A DNA stretch of 64,000 bases from Forficula auricularia (Eukaryota > Arthropoda > Insecta > Dermaptera > Forficulidae): assembly GCA_024734495.1 (NCBI GenBank), contig JALMQS010000030.1:5780640-5844639 (forward strand). Reading direction: 5' to 3'. The notes beneath the pieces were generated by a model. The model saw nothing but the letters and a program-made list of their open reading frames with translations, had not been told where the DNA came from and searched no databases. Position numbers and translations under genes: made by a program. Each line of letters starts with the position of its first letter. Positions within the stretch are counted from its first letter, which is position 1. This document shows positions 24,096 to 34,984 of this stretch, one piece after another.

Positions 24096-26723
24096 TCACA
24101 TCCGGTATAGTTCGTTAATTAGAGGGTTGAGACTTGATTTTGCATTATTTTCGAATTTTTTAACACTATTTTCTAGGTTTTCTTTTAGAGAAGTCATGTT
24201 TAGCCCGATTCTTATTATATGGTTGTTGATTCCTGGAGGAGGAATGGTCATTTTTCTTAATGTTTTTGACTGGACCCTTTCCAAATCGTCGAGCCTGGTT
24301 TTGGAGGCGAAGGGGAGCCATGCAGGGGCAGCGTATCCCATGACTGGCCGAACAAGCATTTTGTATAGAGTCAACTTTTCATTCAGAGGAAGCAGGCTGC
24401 CAGGTCTAATCAAAGGCCAAATGATTTTTGCTGCCAGGAGACCCTTCTCTCTGGCTAACTTGGTATGGAGAGCCCAATTCGCCCTACGGTCAAGTGTAGC
24501 ACCAAGATATCGCACACTAGGCTGCCATTTTAATTCATATCCACCAATATCTAATGTAGTATTAATATATTTAAATTTTCTTGTAAAAAGAATAGCTTCA
24601 GACTTATTTGGGTTTATTTTGAGTCTCCAATCTTTGAAATAGTTTAAGACAACCTGTGTTTCCTCTTCGATTCTTCTCTTTAAACATTTGAAATTCTGAT
24701 GAGAGTAATAAATAGCAATGTCATCGGCATATTGAGCGATATTTGCAAATTTTAGCTTGGGTAGATCCGAGGTATAAAGAGCATAGAGCAAAGGTGATAA
24801 CAGAGCGCCTTGAGGAACGCCTGCTCTTATAGGATACCAGGATGATTTAGAACGACCCACCCGCACTCTGAAACTTCTCTCCTTGAGAAAATTATCGATA
24901 ACTCGACACAGGGTACCGGGAAGACCAAAAATATATAATTTAGCTACCAATCCTAAATGAAAAACACTGTCGAATGCCTTAGCAACATCAAGCAGTACCA
25001 TCCCAGTGGCTTTTTTTAAATTTAAACGACCCCTAATAAAATGACTGACTCTCACAATCTGATGAACTGCCGAATGTCCTTTTCTGAAACCGAATTGGGT
25101 ATCTGGGAGAAGATTCCTTTCAGATGTCTCCCTCTCTAGCCAATTTAGGATGAATCTCTCTGCTAGTTTCCCCAGAACAGGTAACAAAGAGATGGGTCGG
25201 TAGTTAGTGGCCTGAGACCTATCCTTGCCTGGTTTGTGGACCGGAATTATCTCACTACATTTCCAAGTCGATGGAAAATGTCCCAGCTTGAATATAGCAG
25301 TAATTATTCGACTTAAAAATAAAATTGCTTTTCCTGGAAGAAAATGTACGAATACAGGTAGTATACCATCATGCCCTGGTGCTTTTTTCTTTTTAATTAA
25401 CTTTATAGCTGCTTTTATATCCCTAGGTTTTACGGTTGGATAGGTGGCTGCTACACTTTGATCTTCCAGCTTTTTTGCTACTTCATAAATCAAGCTATTT
25501 TCACTAATTTCAGATTGTTCGGTATTTGTGAATTGTTCCTGATATATTCCCGCTAGGATATTAGCTTGTCGGTCAGATGAATATTCAAGACCATTTGGTC
25601 CTGCAATAGGTCCAATAGAATTTTTAGACCCGCGTAAACGTCGAGCAAATTTCCAAAGAGAACAATCTTTAACATTTAAACTAGAAATGCGTTCAATCCA
25701 AATATTTTTCCTCCATTCAGCTACTGCTCGCTTTACTTCAGCAGAGAGACGATTCATTTCAGTCCGTGATGTGTCAAGTCGATGACGTTGCCACGCTCTC
25801 CTAGCTTGATTTCGTTGACGAATGATGTTCTTAATATTGTCTGGTAAAGGGTCTCCTTTAAAAGACGAACGTTTCAAAGGAATGGACAATCTAGCGGCAT
25901 TATGGATGGCGTCTGTAAGCTTTACTGTGGCATCATCGAGATCATCAGTTGAGTTAATATTAGGAATATCAATTTGCTCACAAATCAGCCGACGATATTC
26001 TTTCCAATTTGCTCTCGAGATATCCCATATTTTTTGAGTTTCAGAAATAAAAGATTGTTTAATTTCCACAACAACTGGATTATGATCCGAATCCAGCTCT
26101 TGGAAACTGGTTGCGAATATATTAATTCCCGGCATACCTTTAACTAACATAAGATCTAAAACACTCGGGAAGGCCGTTGAAGTAAAAGGATAGCGAGTTG
26201 GCTCAGCAGGGAATACAATCTCTATATTATGTTGTAAGCAAAAGTCGAATAGTCTCCGGCCGTTCATATTCGCTCTATTACACCCCCACTCTTCGTGTCT
26301 TGCATTTAGATCACCTACTAATATCACTTTACTTCCTAGGCGCATGAGAGAAGAAAGCACGCTAATGTTAAGAGGTCTCAATCTCGAAGGAGAGTTGTAT
26401 ACAGTGACGATAATGGCTTTCCCACTCGGTGTGTCAATAGAAGCTCCTATTGCCTCAAGATGTCCTAAGTCAGGTAGAGCGCGTTGCTCAGCATGAAAGT
26501 CCTCATGTATAGCAAGTACAACTCCTCGACCAGGAGGGGAATTATCAGCTCGGAAAATAGTATATCCGGGTAACCAAAGTTTACTTTCTAGGTTAAGACG
26601 AGATTCGGTTATTGCAATCACGTGAGCATTCTGACGTTTACCAAATTCGATTAGCTCAGAGATTTTGTTTTTTATGCCATTTGCGTTCCAATTAATAATT
26701 TTAATATTTTTTAGGATAGCCAT
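24096..26723 (-). CDS. LINE ORF2: endonuclease and reverse transcriptase
   Basis: 875 residues, complete. The N-terminal APE-type endonuclease (about 1-220) shows NWNANG (11-16), TESRL with the catalytic Glu at 40, GDLNARHEEWG (137-147) and SDHNP with the catalytic His at 214. The reverse transcriptase (about 430-750) shows KPGKDRSQATNYRPISLLP, LDVAKAFDSV, GVPQGALLSPLLYALY and YADD at 665-668. No RNase H domain follows, as in Jockey-clade proteins, and the length fits that clade. The product would nick the target and copy its own RNA there. The start codon overlaps the ORF1 stop by one base (TAATG), suggesting coupled termination and reinitiation. Confidence 0.95.
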   Translation of the reverse strand: MAILKNIKIINWNANGIKNKISELIEFGKRQNAHVIAITESRLNLESKLWLPGYTIFRADNSPPGRGVVLAIHEDFHAEQRALPDLGHLEAIGASIDTPSGKAIIVTVYNSPSRLRPLNISVLSSLMRLGSKVILVGDLNARHEEWGCNRANMNGRRLFDFCLQHNIEIVFPAEPTRYPFTSTAFPSVLDLMLVKGMPGINIFATSFQELDSDHNPVVVEIKQSFISETQKIWDISRANWKEYRRLICEQIDIPNINSTDDLDDATVKLTDAIHNAARLSIPLKRSSFKGDPLPDNIKNIIRQRNQARRAWQRHRLDTSRTEMNRLSAEVKRAVAEWRKNIWIERISSLNVKDCSLWKFARRLRGSKNSIGPIAGPNGLEYSSDRQANILAGIYQEQFTNTEQSEISENSLIYEVAKKLEDQSVAATYPTVKPRDIKAAIKLIKKKKAPGHDGILPVFVHFLPGKAILFLSRIITAIFKLGHFPSTWKCSEIIPVHKPGKDRSQATNYRPISLLPVLGKLAERFILNWLERETSERNLLPDTQFGFRKGHSAVHQIVRVSHFIRGRLNLKKATGMVLLDVAKAFDSVFHLGLVAKLYIFGLPGTLCRVIDNFLKERSFRVRVGRSKSSWYPIRAGVPQGALLSPLLYALYTSDLPKLKFANIAQYADDIAIYYSHQNFKCLKRRIEEETQVVLNYFKDWRLKINPNKSEAILFTRKFKYINTTLDIGGYELKWQPSVRYLGATLDRRANWALHTKLAREKGLLAAKIIWPLIRPGSLLPLNEKLTLYKMLVRPVMGYAAPAWLPFASKTRLDDLERVQSKTLRKMTIPPPGINNHIIRIGLNMTSLKENLENSVKKFENNAKSSLNPLINELYRM

Positions 26724-27991
26724 TACCCCAGCAGTGAGGCTCCATCCTCCAGGAGAATTCTCAGACGCTCAGCCCCATTTTTCGCTACGGCAAGAGCTTT
26801 CAATAATTTTAAAATTTTTCCCAATAGTTGAGATATTCCCGATGATTTTAGTAAAGAGAAAATTTCCTGGATCAAATCTTTACTAGACTCCTCTTTTGAG
26901 TCCGAGCGCAATGGGTTTTTAGTCCACGCAACAGATATATTAGGTGGCGGTTGATTGTTAGACCCTTTTGATGGGAGATCTGGATAATCTGAGGTTGTGA
27001 TTTCCATGACTTGCTTAACATTCTTTTTTGGTTTTTGCTTATTCTCACGATTTTGAATTTCTCTCTTTACTAAAGGACACTCAATCGAATTAGCCCAATG
27101 AGTTCCGCCACAATTAGCGCATTTTATTAACTCCGAATCACAATCCAAGTTACGATGGACCCCACTTCCGCACCTGATGCATCGTTCGTCACATTTGCAG
27201 GTCCTGGAGGTGTGATTAAATCCCAAACAGCGATAGCACTGTATAAACTTAGATCTATTTTTAAACTTATCCCACCGAACACACATATAACAAAGCCTAT
27301 CGATTTTTTTAACTTCTAAAAAAGGAGTTCCAGGCTTGAACATACAAATAAATATTGGGATCTCACGACCATTATTTTTATCCTTAAATTGAACTATTTT
27401 TTGAGGGGGAAAGCCTTTATTTATTAGTTCATTTTTAATATCTTCGACAGAAATGCCACTGCTCAAGCCCCGAAGGATCATTTTAGTAAGTCCTTGACCA
27501 GGCAAAGGATATGTATAATAATTTATTTGTCTTTTGTCCAAAAATTCTATGATGATTTGGTGATCTCTAGATGTGTTGCAAAGAAAGATCGTATTACTCC
27601 TTGTACATTTTATGTTCAGCGCGCTTGTAACTAGCCCATGCGCTAACTCGAAAATTTCCTTAGGGTTTTGGAAATGGCCCCGAACAATGATTGGAGGAAT
27701 CCTAATAGGCCTAACCTCTTCTTCTGAAGGAGGTAAGGACGCCATTTCTGCGTTAGGATCATCACCACTTAATTTATCAGGATTTAATGAGTCGAAATAA
27801 TTCGTTACCTCAATATTATATTTTTCTGATTCATCTTTCTTCTTTTTCCGTACACTTGAATTTTGAGGAGATGATATTCCCTTTGAAGTTGAGGGGCCGT
27901 TTGCCGAGGCTGATGATGGCTTCACTGGAGCCGTCCTCTTACGAGAGTTTACCAGTCCGCTCTTCTTCGCATTCATTTGCGGTTTTCGCAA
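26723..27991 (-). CDS. LINE ORF1: Gag-like nucleic-acid-binding protein
   Basis: 422 residues. There is a basic, Ser-rich N-terminus (1-55), then a region with IPPIIVRGHF and LTKMILRGL leading to VRWDKFKNRSKFIQCYRC, which is the PRE_C2HC-type arrangement of Jockey/I Gag proteins. Three zinc knuckles follow: C252-C255-H260-C265, C271-C274-H279-C284 and C291-C294-H298-C305. The predicted role is binding the element RNA in a ribonucleoprotein. It ends in TAA sharing its last A with the ORF2 ATG. Confidence 0.93.
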   Translation of the reverse strand: MRKPQMNAKKSGLVNSRKRTAPVKPSSASANGPSTSKGISSPQNSSVRKKKKDESEKYNIEVTNYFDSLNPDKLSGDDPNAEMASLPPSEEEVRPIRIPPIIVRGHFQNPKEIFELAHGLVTSALNIKCTRSNTIFLCNTSRDHQIIIEFLDKRQINYYTYPLPGQGLTKMILRGLSSGISVEDIKNELINKGFPPQKIVQFKDKNNGREIPIFICMFKPGTPFLEVKKIDRLCYMCVRWDKFKNRSKFIQCYRCLGFNHTSRTCKCDERCIRCGSGVHRNLDCDSELIKCANCGGTHWANSIECPLVKREIQNRENKQKPKKNVKQVMEITTSDYPDLPSKGSNNQPPPNISVAWTKNPLRSDSKEESSKDLIQEIFSLLKSSGISQLLGKILKLLKALAVAKNGAERLRILLEDGASLLG

Positions 27992-28209
27992 AATTTAATT
28001 GATATATTGAACAAAAAACAGTTAACAAACAATAAAAAACAAAACAAAACTAAATATGAACAAATTAAACTAAATATTTTAATTAAATATGAACGAATAA
28101 AGAAAAACACGATATGTAAACCCCTATATTTTATTATGTTACAAATATCAAATCCGTACATTTTATTAATTTTTATAATTATTAGGTATCGGCTAAATAC
28201 ACAATTAAG
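27992..28209 (-). promoter_or_regulatory. 5' untranslated region of the LINE
   Basis: About 218 bases between the 5' end fixed by the TSD and the ORF1 start. A TATA-less internal promoter would be expected for this clade but cannot be pinpointed by eye. Confidence 0.5.
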
Positions 28210-28332
28210 TAACCTATAACAGACATATTTTTTGAATAAAAGATTTCACTTGGTAACAGAATTGTTTTTATTTTAGGTTAAAAATAAAATGAGAGAGTCT
28301 TCTGTTTTTAAATAAAATAATTTTTAATTATT

Positions 28333-28374
28333 TCTAGAGACTAGTTTCGAAGACATGCCTTCATCATCAGTCTA
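28333..28374 (-). ncRNA. Hammerhead motif, left arm (slightly decayed)
   Basis: TAGA-CTGATGA-T, stem II GAAGGC..GTCTTC with one mismatch, GAAAC, then TAGTC with two bases lost compared with the right arm. Stem I TAGA/TCTA is intact. Confidence 0.45.
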
Positions 28375-28587
28375 TCACAATATTTCAAATTAGTTACAAA
28401 TTAAGATTTATACATTGAAAATTTTGAAAAATATATAATGTCTTTTTCTTCATGTTTCCCTCTTGGGAGATTAGAAGATTAGAGATTCTAATCTCCCAAG
28501 AGGAAACATGAAGAAAAAGACATTATATATTTTTCAAAATTTTCAATGTATAAATCTTAATTTGTAACTAATTTGAAATATTTGTGA

Positions 28588-28630
28588 TAGACTGATGATG
28601 AAGGCAATGCCTTCGAAACTATAGTCTCTA
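28588..28630 (+). ncRNA. Hammerhead motif, right arm (complete)
   Basis: TAGA-CTGATGA, extra T, a 6-bp stem II GAAGGC/GCCTTC with loop AAT, GAAAC-TATA-GTC (stem III A-U, C-G), then TCTA pairing with TAGA. All core bases are present; cleavage is predicted after GTC at 28624-28626. Confidence 0.6.
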
Positions 28631-29409
28631 GAAATAATTAAAAAATTATTTTATTTAAAAAAACAGAAGACTCTCTCATTTTATTTTTAACCTAAAAGAC
28701 ATATTTTTCTTCGATTCGTTTTCGTCGACTCAGTCTTTTATTGGAGAAGTGGAGACTGAGATAAACATCCAAGAATATATAGCTGGTATGGAAATTGTCT
28801 TGCATAATTTGAAAGAAGAATTGAGTCATTATTTCTCGGTGCAAGAACTATCTCAATAACAAAAAGTGGTTTTAATAATGATTAATAGCGAATAAAATTT
28901 TTTCGAAATTTTCAAAAATCGAAAAATAATAATAATTATCTTAGGACCACTATCAAACCAGTCTTAAAATTTGTAGAATGAATAGAAGTTTAAAATGAAA
29001 AATTATCAAAAAAATCGAAAAGTAAGTACAGTTTCAAAAACAAGATTAAAATTTTCAAACTCAAAAATCGCATATAAAAACACTTTAAATAATTTTTAAT
29101 ATTTTTTTCTAAAAAGTATGAAAAAACAAAGATTTCAAAAAAAAAAAAAAATTGAATTTGGACCATTTTTGAAGAAGTTATGAGCAAAAAACCGAAATTC
29201 GATATTTTTTAAACCGGTGATCATAAAATTTCAAAATTTACCACGAAGAGTTTTTTGATGGGTAAAAAATGTCAAAAAATGAAGGAAATCAAAAATTAAA
29301 ATTTTTCAAACTGTCCGATTTGGCGTGGAATGTCTCAAATATATTTTTTAACTTTCTTTTTTTTTCTTTTTACTGAGGCTTCGTGGAGTTGAAAAACACT
29401 GATCTAACA

Positions 29410-30190
29410 TATTATTCTCTCCTGGTTTTTCCTCTATTTTTACAAGTGTTCTTAATTATATTATTTATTTATCTATTTTAAGGCTTCAATGGGAGACCAT
29501 TTAAATCTCTAAGACTAGTGGAATTGTTTTAATGTTGTTAATTTAAATGACAAAATTTAAATTCTTGGTAATAATTTGGCGAAAATATAGTCTCTAGTGA
29601 CGAAAGATTAAAAAAAAAACACCATCTTTTTTAAAAATTAAAGAACTCATTCGCTTTTAATAATCATAATAATCTTAGATTGAAAACTTCAATTTTACAT
29701 TCGTATTTTTTTAAATAAATATAACTAAAATTTTATTGCTTAACAGAAGGATTTCGACTCTAGGGTTAAGCTAACTGCCCGATAAGCTAGTGTGGCACTT
29801 GGATTCGACTCCTGGGGGGGGGGGGATTTCTTCTTATATAAAATAAAACATATCAAATATATTTGATTTTCGGCCTTTTAAATACATGAAAATAATTTGG
29901 CAGGAAATAGCCACTAGTATTTTTAAAAATTACCATCTTTTTTTATAAGTGAAAATCTCACTCGCTTTTAATTATGTCACTTGTATAATGTATTAGGTCA
30001 AGAGCCCACGACGGCCAGACCTTCGTTATTTTAAAATTTCATTTTATTTATTCATTCAATTTATTTAATAATTTCAAATATTTAAGATTTTTTTCAAAAA
30101 TCTTTAATTGAATAAAAATATTTTAATAAATTAAATTAGTTTTCATGTTAAATTCTACCCTTTAGCTAATTACGAATTGTGTTTTGAAAT
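29410..30190. repeat. Direct duplication and SINE-like remnant
   Basis: About 29560-29670 and 29870-29985 are diverged copies (AATAATTTGGC, TTTTTAAAAATTA, CTCACTCGCTTTTAAT). Between them, 29755-29826 has a tRNA-like head with a GGATTCGACTCC B box followed by a G13 run. A lone 36-bp end of the foldback element sits at 29999-30036. Confidence 0.5.
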
Positions 30191-31072
30191 TATAGCCCAA
30201 GAGCCCACGACGCCCAGACCTTCGTTATGTTATAAAAGCTGAAAGTTTTTCTGTGCATGTCCCCTATACAGGTAAGAACGACCAGCGACTATAGAGTTTG
30301 GGTTGTGGTTACTTTGGCAGGTAACAGGTAATAAAGGTGTATAAAATAGTACTTTAAATTCGTTAAAGTATAAATCTCAATTTTTTTATATTTTCTTCGG
30401 GATAACTTTAGAAATCTCGTCATCCATTGCCGGACACTTATGACAGTTGCTACCCCTGCCAGACACCCCTAAACTTTATTTTTGATTTTAAGTCGATTCT
30501 TCCACGTTTTCAGTAGGGGTTGCCATTAATAGTCAAAACAACAAAAATGGAATGCAATAAGGTTATTCCTCTAGTATTAGATAAGAATCGATGGTTATTT
30601 TTGATTTTAAGTCGATTCCTCCATGTCTTCACCAATGGTTATCAATAATAACCGAAATGTCAAAAATCTATGTAAAAACCATTAAAACTATCCGCCTATT
30701 GAGGTAACATTTTTTATAGGTCGCCAAGAAACACATATAAAATTTATCTTTTATATTATAACGAAAGTATAATTATAATTTATTAAAGTTTAGGGGTGTC
30801 TGGCAGGGGGTAGCAACTGTCATAAGTGTCCGGCAATGGATGACGAGATTTCTAAAGTTATCCCGAAGAAAATATAAAAAAATTGAGCTTTATACTTTAA
30901 CGAATTTAAAGTACTATTTTATACACCTTTATTACCTGTTACCTGCCAAAGTAACCACAACCCAAACTCTATAGTCGCTGGTCGTTCTTACCTGTATAGG
31001 GGACATGCACAGAAAAACTTTCAGCTTTTATAAAATAACGAAGGTCTGGCCGTCGTGGGCTCTTGGGCTATA
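30191..31072. mobile_element. Foldback element copy B
   Basis: Same element as 3834-4759 but inverted. Left arm 30191-30477 and right arm 30786-31072 end in TATAGCCCAAGAGCCCACGAC and its complement. The two-unit piece of the 118-bp repeat (30478-30670) lies next to the left arm. The arms are almost identical to each other and to copy A, implying recent activity or gene conversion. Confidence 0.88.
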
Positions 31073-33485
31073 TATTCTTTTATCTTAAAGAAGAAAAATG
31101 TTCAAAATTTCAGAAAAAGATGAAAATCAAAAAATAAATTGCAAAAATAGACAATGTTCCTTTTTTTGAAAATATTATTGTTTAAACCAGGGCTAACCAA
31201 CCTGCTCTCGGGCCGCATGCGGCCCAGCACTGCAATGAGTGTGGCTCAACATAAAATCATAAACTTCCTTAAAACATTAAAGTTTATATATAGAGATATA
31301 TTTATTCCTTTTTTTCGAAATATGAATTTGTACAATACATGAAGCTTTTTTCAAGAATAAAATTCACTAAAAGCAAAATTTTAAGCTCAATTATATAAGA
31401 TAAAAAAATAATGAAATTTTGAATATTTAAAAATTCTTTTTCATTTTATAAAATATTTATTATTTCAGTAATTTATATGCTACGACACTATCCAAGTCTA
31501 TAGTTATCATTCTAGTAGAAGGAGACAAGGAATTGGGGTTTTCTAGAACAATCCCAATTAATTGATCATTTCTTTCTTGGATTAAAACTTGTCAGGACTT
31601 GTCTTTTAGTTCTTTGCACGTTCTTACATGTCAATGCATAATGGATAGTCAAGGATTATTATATCCGTGACCCTTTTATAAAATAAATTATCAATCATAT
31701 CCTTCTTTAATCCCATTCGATTTAAACCCAACCCGTGGCCCAATATAAAGTCATAAAATTCCTTAAAACATTGAGATTTATATGTAGATAATTGAAAACA
31801 CACAACAATTTGTCATGATATTTTTTTCTCTCTAAAATCTATTACTGTGAACTTTTCGAAAAATAAAATTTGTAATTTTAAATTTTGAATCTGGAACTAG
31901 ATTTCAAGATTTCCGAAAAAATAATCTTCATTTTGAGTCTATTTTCGTGTTTTACCTTTTGGCTTTAGGGCTCCCTTTAGATATGTATGTTCAGTTGCCT
32001 ATCTCTCAGGCCTTTCATATATCTATGCTACGCATATGATGATAATATAGAGAAAACAGACAACGTTTATATAATATATATATATATTCACTACAACATT
32101 CTGGCTAATATAATTTTGAAATAAGTATAATGGAAAATAAATGGAGTCATATTGAGTTATAAAAAGCCTCAAGTGGAGAATTCAATTTGTTCGAATTCAA
32201 AGATTAAATTGATATATTTTATTGATTGAAAATTGATAAAATATGACATCCATCTCAAACAAAATTCAATGGATTCCTCTTTATATAGAAAATGGTATAT
32301 GAATCGCCTTTCAAAGTAAAAGACATTGATATTGATTTTCATATATCTTTTTCTTTATTTTTTTTTCATTTCTTCGAAAAGCTAAAGCATGTTATAAATA
32401 CAGATACAAATATAACTATAAATACATAGTATGAAATAAATTTAAGTAAATAACTATGTTTAAAAATAAAAATAGTGAATAGTTGTTTGAACTCTAAGAT
32501 GATTAATTATCTATCGTAAAGGGGTTAATGAAATTTTGCAATTTCTAAGAATCAGGCTTTGACAAAATATTTCATTTGATGCAATTCTCTTGAGATAGCC
32601 AACCTACGCTCTTCTATATCTTAAGGAACGCACATCTGAAGTATCTATTGATTCAAACCCATTTTCAAGAGAACCAATGCTTAAATCCAATTGGAAAGGT
32701 TCTTTTGATTATGCGTCTGATTCATCTCTGAACTATAGCAGTGAATTTAAATTTGAAGGTATTTCTGCCTGTTTCCTGGCCATAGATGCCTAATTCATTT
32801 TCAAAACTTTTTTTTCGTTATTTAAAAAATGGATGAAAAAGTGAAAACTTTCAAAACACGGTAGGTACCCTATTTTCAAATTTTATTGATTGGACAATTT
32901 TTTGTCAGCAAACGGTTTGAGCTTAGCATAAAAGTCTAGTTATATGAACTTGTGCGCCTGATTATCGTATAGCATTGGAATCACTCAGAAATTTTCATTT
33001 ATTTATTTATTTTTGCTTATTCGTTCTGATAAAATGAAAGCCTAAAAATTGGAAAAAATGTCATTGTGAAGCATGATTATTTCTATCCGTTTGTTTGTCT
33101 AAATCCCAATATTCAAGAATGCCATGTAAAATTCGTTGTAGTGGTAAAATATTTCCAAAATGAAGAACTGATTATATTTCCGACTTTCTTTTCCCCAGAG
33201 CATGTGAAAAATCAAAATGTTATATGGGAACCTGAAATTTATCCTACAAATTTGTATTAATAAACTGCCTTTTTATTCATACCGTAGTATGCTGACAATC
33301 AATTTGCCGAATCTCCAAAATTTACAGAGAGTGTACTGAGTTTTGAAAAAAGTTTTCACTTTGTCTTCCATTTTTTGTTTTCAACAAAATAGTTAAATCG
33401 TTTTTGACAAATTAACGTCGCTTTGAGCTTTCACTCACCCTGAATGCAAAAGGCTCCCGGAAGAGAATCACAACTACGATATATA
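31073..33485. other. AT-rich sequence with a hAT-like terminus
   Basis: CAGGGCTAACCAACCTGCTC followed by GGGCCGCATGCGGCCC at 31188-31224 looks like the start of a hAT-type element; its other end is unclear, and a related block (AACCCGTGGCCCA..) occurs at 31730. Pieces of the old dispersed repeat lie at 32830-33060. No gene is seen. Confidence 0.4.
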
Positions 33486-33898
33486 CAGTCGACTCTCGAC
33501 AATTCGAACCTCGATAATTCGAATTCTTCAGCTGTTAACTTCGGAAAATAGAAAAAAATGCTTTGTATTTTGATACGCTCGAAAACTCGAAATCTTTTTC
33601 GTAACAAGAAATTTCTATAATTTGAACTAGGCCACTTCCCTTCTTTATAATTCGAATTTATCCTATCAAAGAACTATTCTTAATTTTTTAATTACGTATG
33701 TTATTATCTATTGCAATGTTAAAACATAAATAATTTTTTGTTCTTTTTTGTTGTTTTCATTATTTTTACTTTTTTACCTTAGGCTTTATATAAAATCTAT
33801 GTAAGCTCAAATATTCTCAAAAATATAATGGTAAAAACTCTTAATAATTCGAATTTTTCTTGTAGTCCCTTGGATTTCGAATTATCGAGAGTCGATTG
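33486..33898. mobile_element. pogo/Tc1-type MITE
   Basis: A TA dinucleotide on each side (33484-33485, 33899-33900) encloses 23-bp inverted ends: left CAGTCGACTCTCGACAATTC, right its complement with two differences. The inside is AT-rich and non-coding. TA target use plus CAGT-type ends fit the pogo branch of Tc1/mariner. Confidence 0.85.
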
Positions 33899-34215
33899 TA
33901 TTAAAAAAAAAAAAAAAAAAAAACATTTTCAATCACAAATCGGGATTAATCATTTTTAAAAAGAAATATACTATTTCAAATTGAGAATAGTCATGATTGA
34001 TAAGTCAATTGTTTTGATTCTTTTTTTGGAATTGATTAATATTAATTTGAAATCGATTAATCCCCTTTTGAAGTGAAAAGGTTCATAATTAGAATGAAAT
34101 AGTTTGAATTAAAATTTCTCTGGTTCTTAGGCCATACTAATAATTGTAATTAAGTAAAGTAGATTATATTGTTGACCACCAAGGGTGATAGATGATGAAT
34201 GTGATTGTTGCTTAG

Positions 34216-34445
34216 ATACGACTTCCCGAGCAACTCCTGCGCTCAGCACTACTTCATCCAAGTTTTCATCGAGTACGGTCAGGAGTCAAAGTGCTCGTGA
34301 ATTATCATCGCAACAACGTCCATCGTCTAAAGAGATCAACGGGGGTAATTCAGCGAATACCGGAAAAAGTAGACGTTTCGGTCCACTTGATACAAATTAT
34401 CCACAAGCATCTTCAAGGAAACCTGCAAGCAACTTTTATTCAGAG
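34216..34445 (+). CDS. Internal exon of the host gene (exon b)
   Basis: Acceptor TTGCTTAG before 34216 and donor GAG|GTAAGT after 34445. With the G carried over from exon a it reads DTTSRATPALSTTSSKF, QSARELSSQQRPSSKEIN, KSRRFGPLDTNYP and SRKPASNFYSE, open throughout and ending on a complete codon. Ser/Thr-rich, low-complexity, probably disordered; several RS/SR/SK steps suggest phosphorylation sites (inference). Not identified. Confidence 0.8.
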
Positions 34446-34907
34446 GTAAGTTTTCATTTTTCAATATAAATTTTCTTTCATTCTTTGATTCCATATATCT
34501 TTCTTTATACCGGGTGAGATTTTTATCTTGAGACAGTCTTATAACTCAAAAACAGTGCATTACTTATATGAAAAAAAGTTTCAAATAAAAGTTTATTTAT
34601 ATCAGGGAGGAAACTAAACTAAGCTATTGTTTGTCGACCTAGAACAAGCTTTCACGGGTATTTTGAGGTCAAGTTGTTTTTCAAATGGAAACCTATATGT
34701 TTCTGTACATATTCTGAATCTACAAAAAAATCTGAACAACTTTTATTAGAACTATTTTTTTATACGATATCAAATAAAAAAAATATTTAATCAATTAGTT
34801 CTCAAAAAAAATCTTAATAATTATTTTTAACAATTATTCAACTTAATACTATATATATTCATCTAGATTAATTTGTAACAACGCTTAGAGAAATTTCTCT
34901 AAAAAAA

Positions 34908-34984
34908 TTACCCTCTTGCCTAGAATCGAACCGACGAACTTGAACTATGGTCATCAGCTCTAACCACTAGACCAATGTCACATT
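34908..34984 (-). mobile_element. tRNA-like SINE head
   Basis: The minus strand has A box TTGGTCTAGTGGTTAGAGC and B box GGTTCGATTC at tRNA-like spacing, but the ends do not pair as an acceptor stem. It is a SINE remnant rather than a working tRNA. Confidence 0.55.

Larger units (their letters stand above)
23798..28209 (-). mobile_element. Full-length Jockey-type LINE with 9-bp TSD
   Basis: The flanks TAACCTATA at 23789-23797 and 28210-28218 define a 4412-bp insertion on the minus strand. Order: about 220 bp of 5' UTR, ORF1 (Gag-like), ORF2 (endonuclease and reverse transcriptase), about 300 bp of 3' UTR with AATAAA, and an AT-rich tail. Both ORFs are complete, there is no 5' truncation and the TSD is perfect, so it looks young and potentially autonomous. 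Confidence 0.92.
28233..28696. mobile_element. Hammerhead-bearing palindrome with 12-bp TSD
   Basis: Flanked by AGACATATTTTT at 28221-28232 and 28697-28708. Nearly all of it folds back: the arms share AAATGAGAGAGTCTTCTG and ATTTCTAGAGACTA and meet at a small palindrome around 28480. A hammerhead motif lies in each arm, minus strand on the left and plus strand on the right. The left end has an extra unpaired segment of about 45 bp (GAATAAAAGATTTCAC...), also found at 59060-59125. A TSD of this length points to reverse-transcription-type integration. Confidence 0.85.
23701..29401. mobile_element. hAT-type element split by two later insertions
   Basis: Starts CAGTGTTTTTCAGCC at 23701 and ends GTTGAAAAACACTG at 29401. 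Both sides are flanked by the same 8 bp ATCTAACA (23693-23700 and 29402-29409). Own sequence is only 23701-23797, 28219-28232 and 28709-29401 (about 0.8 kb, no ORF), so it is a non-autonomous element. The rest is a Jockey-type LINE and a hammerhead palindrome. The insertion lies 64 bp downstream of a host exon. Confidence 0.9.

Noticed and set aside
24088..24642. 184-codon + strand ORF
   Set aside because: Antisense shadow of the LINE reverse-transcriptase ORF.
34908..34984. Functional tRNA gene
   Set aside because: A and B boxes are present but no acceptor stem pairs and no clean cloverleaf forms; better explained as a SINE head.
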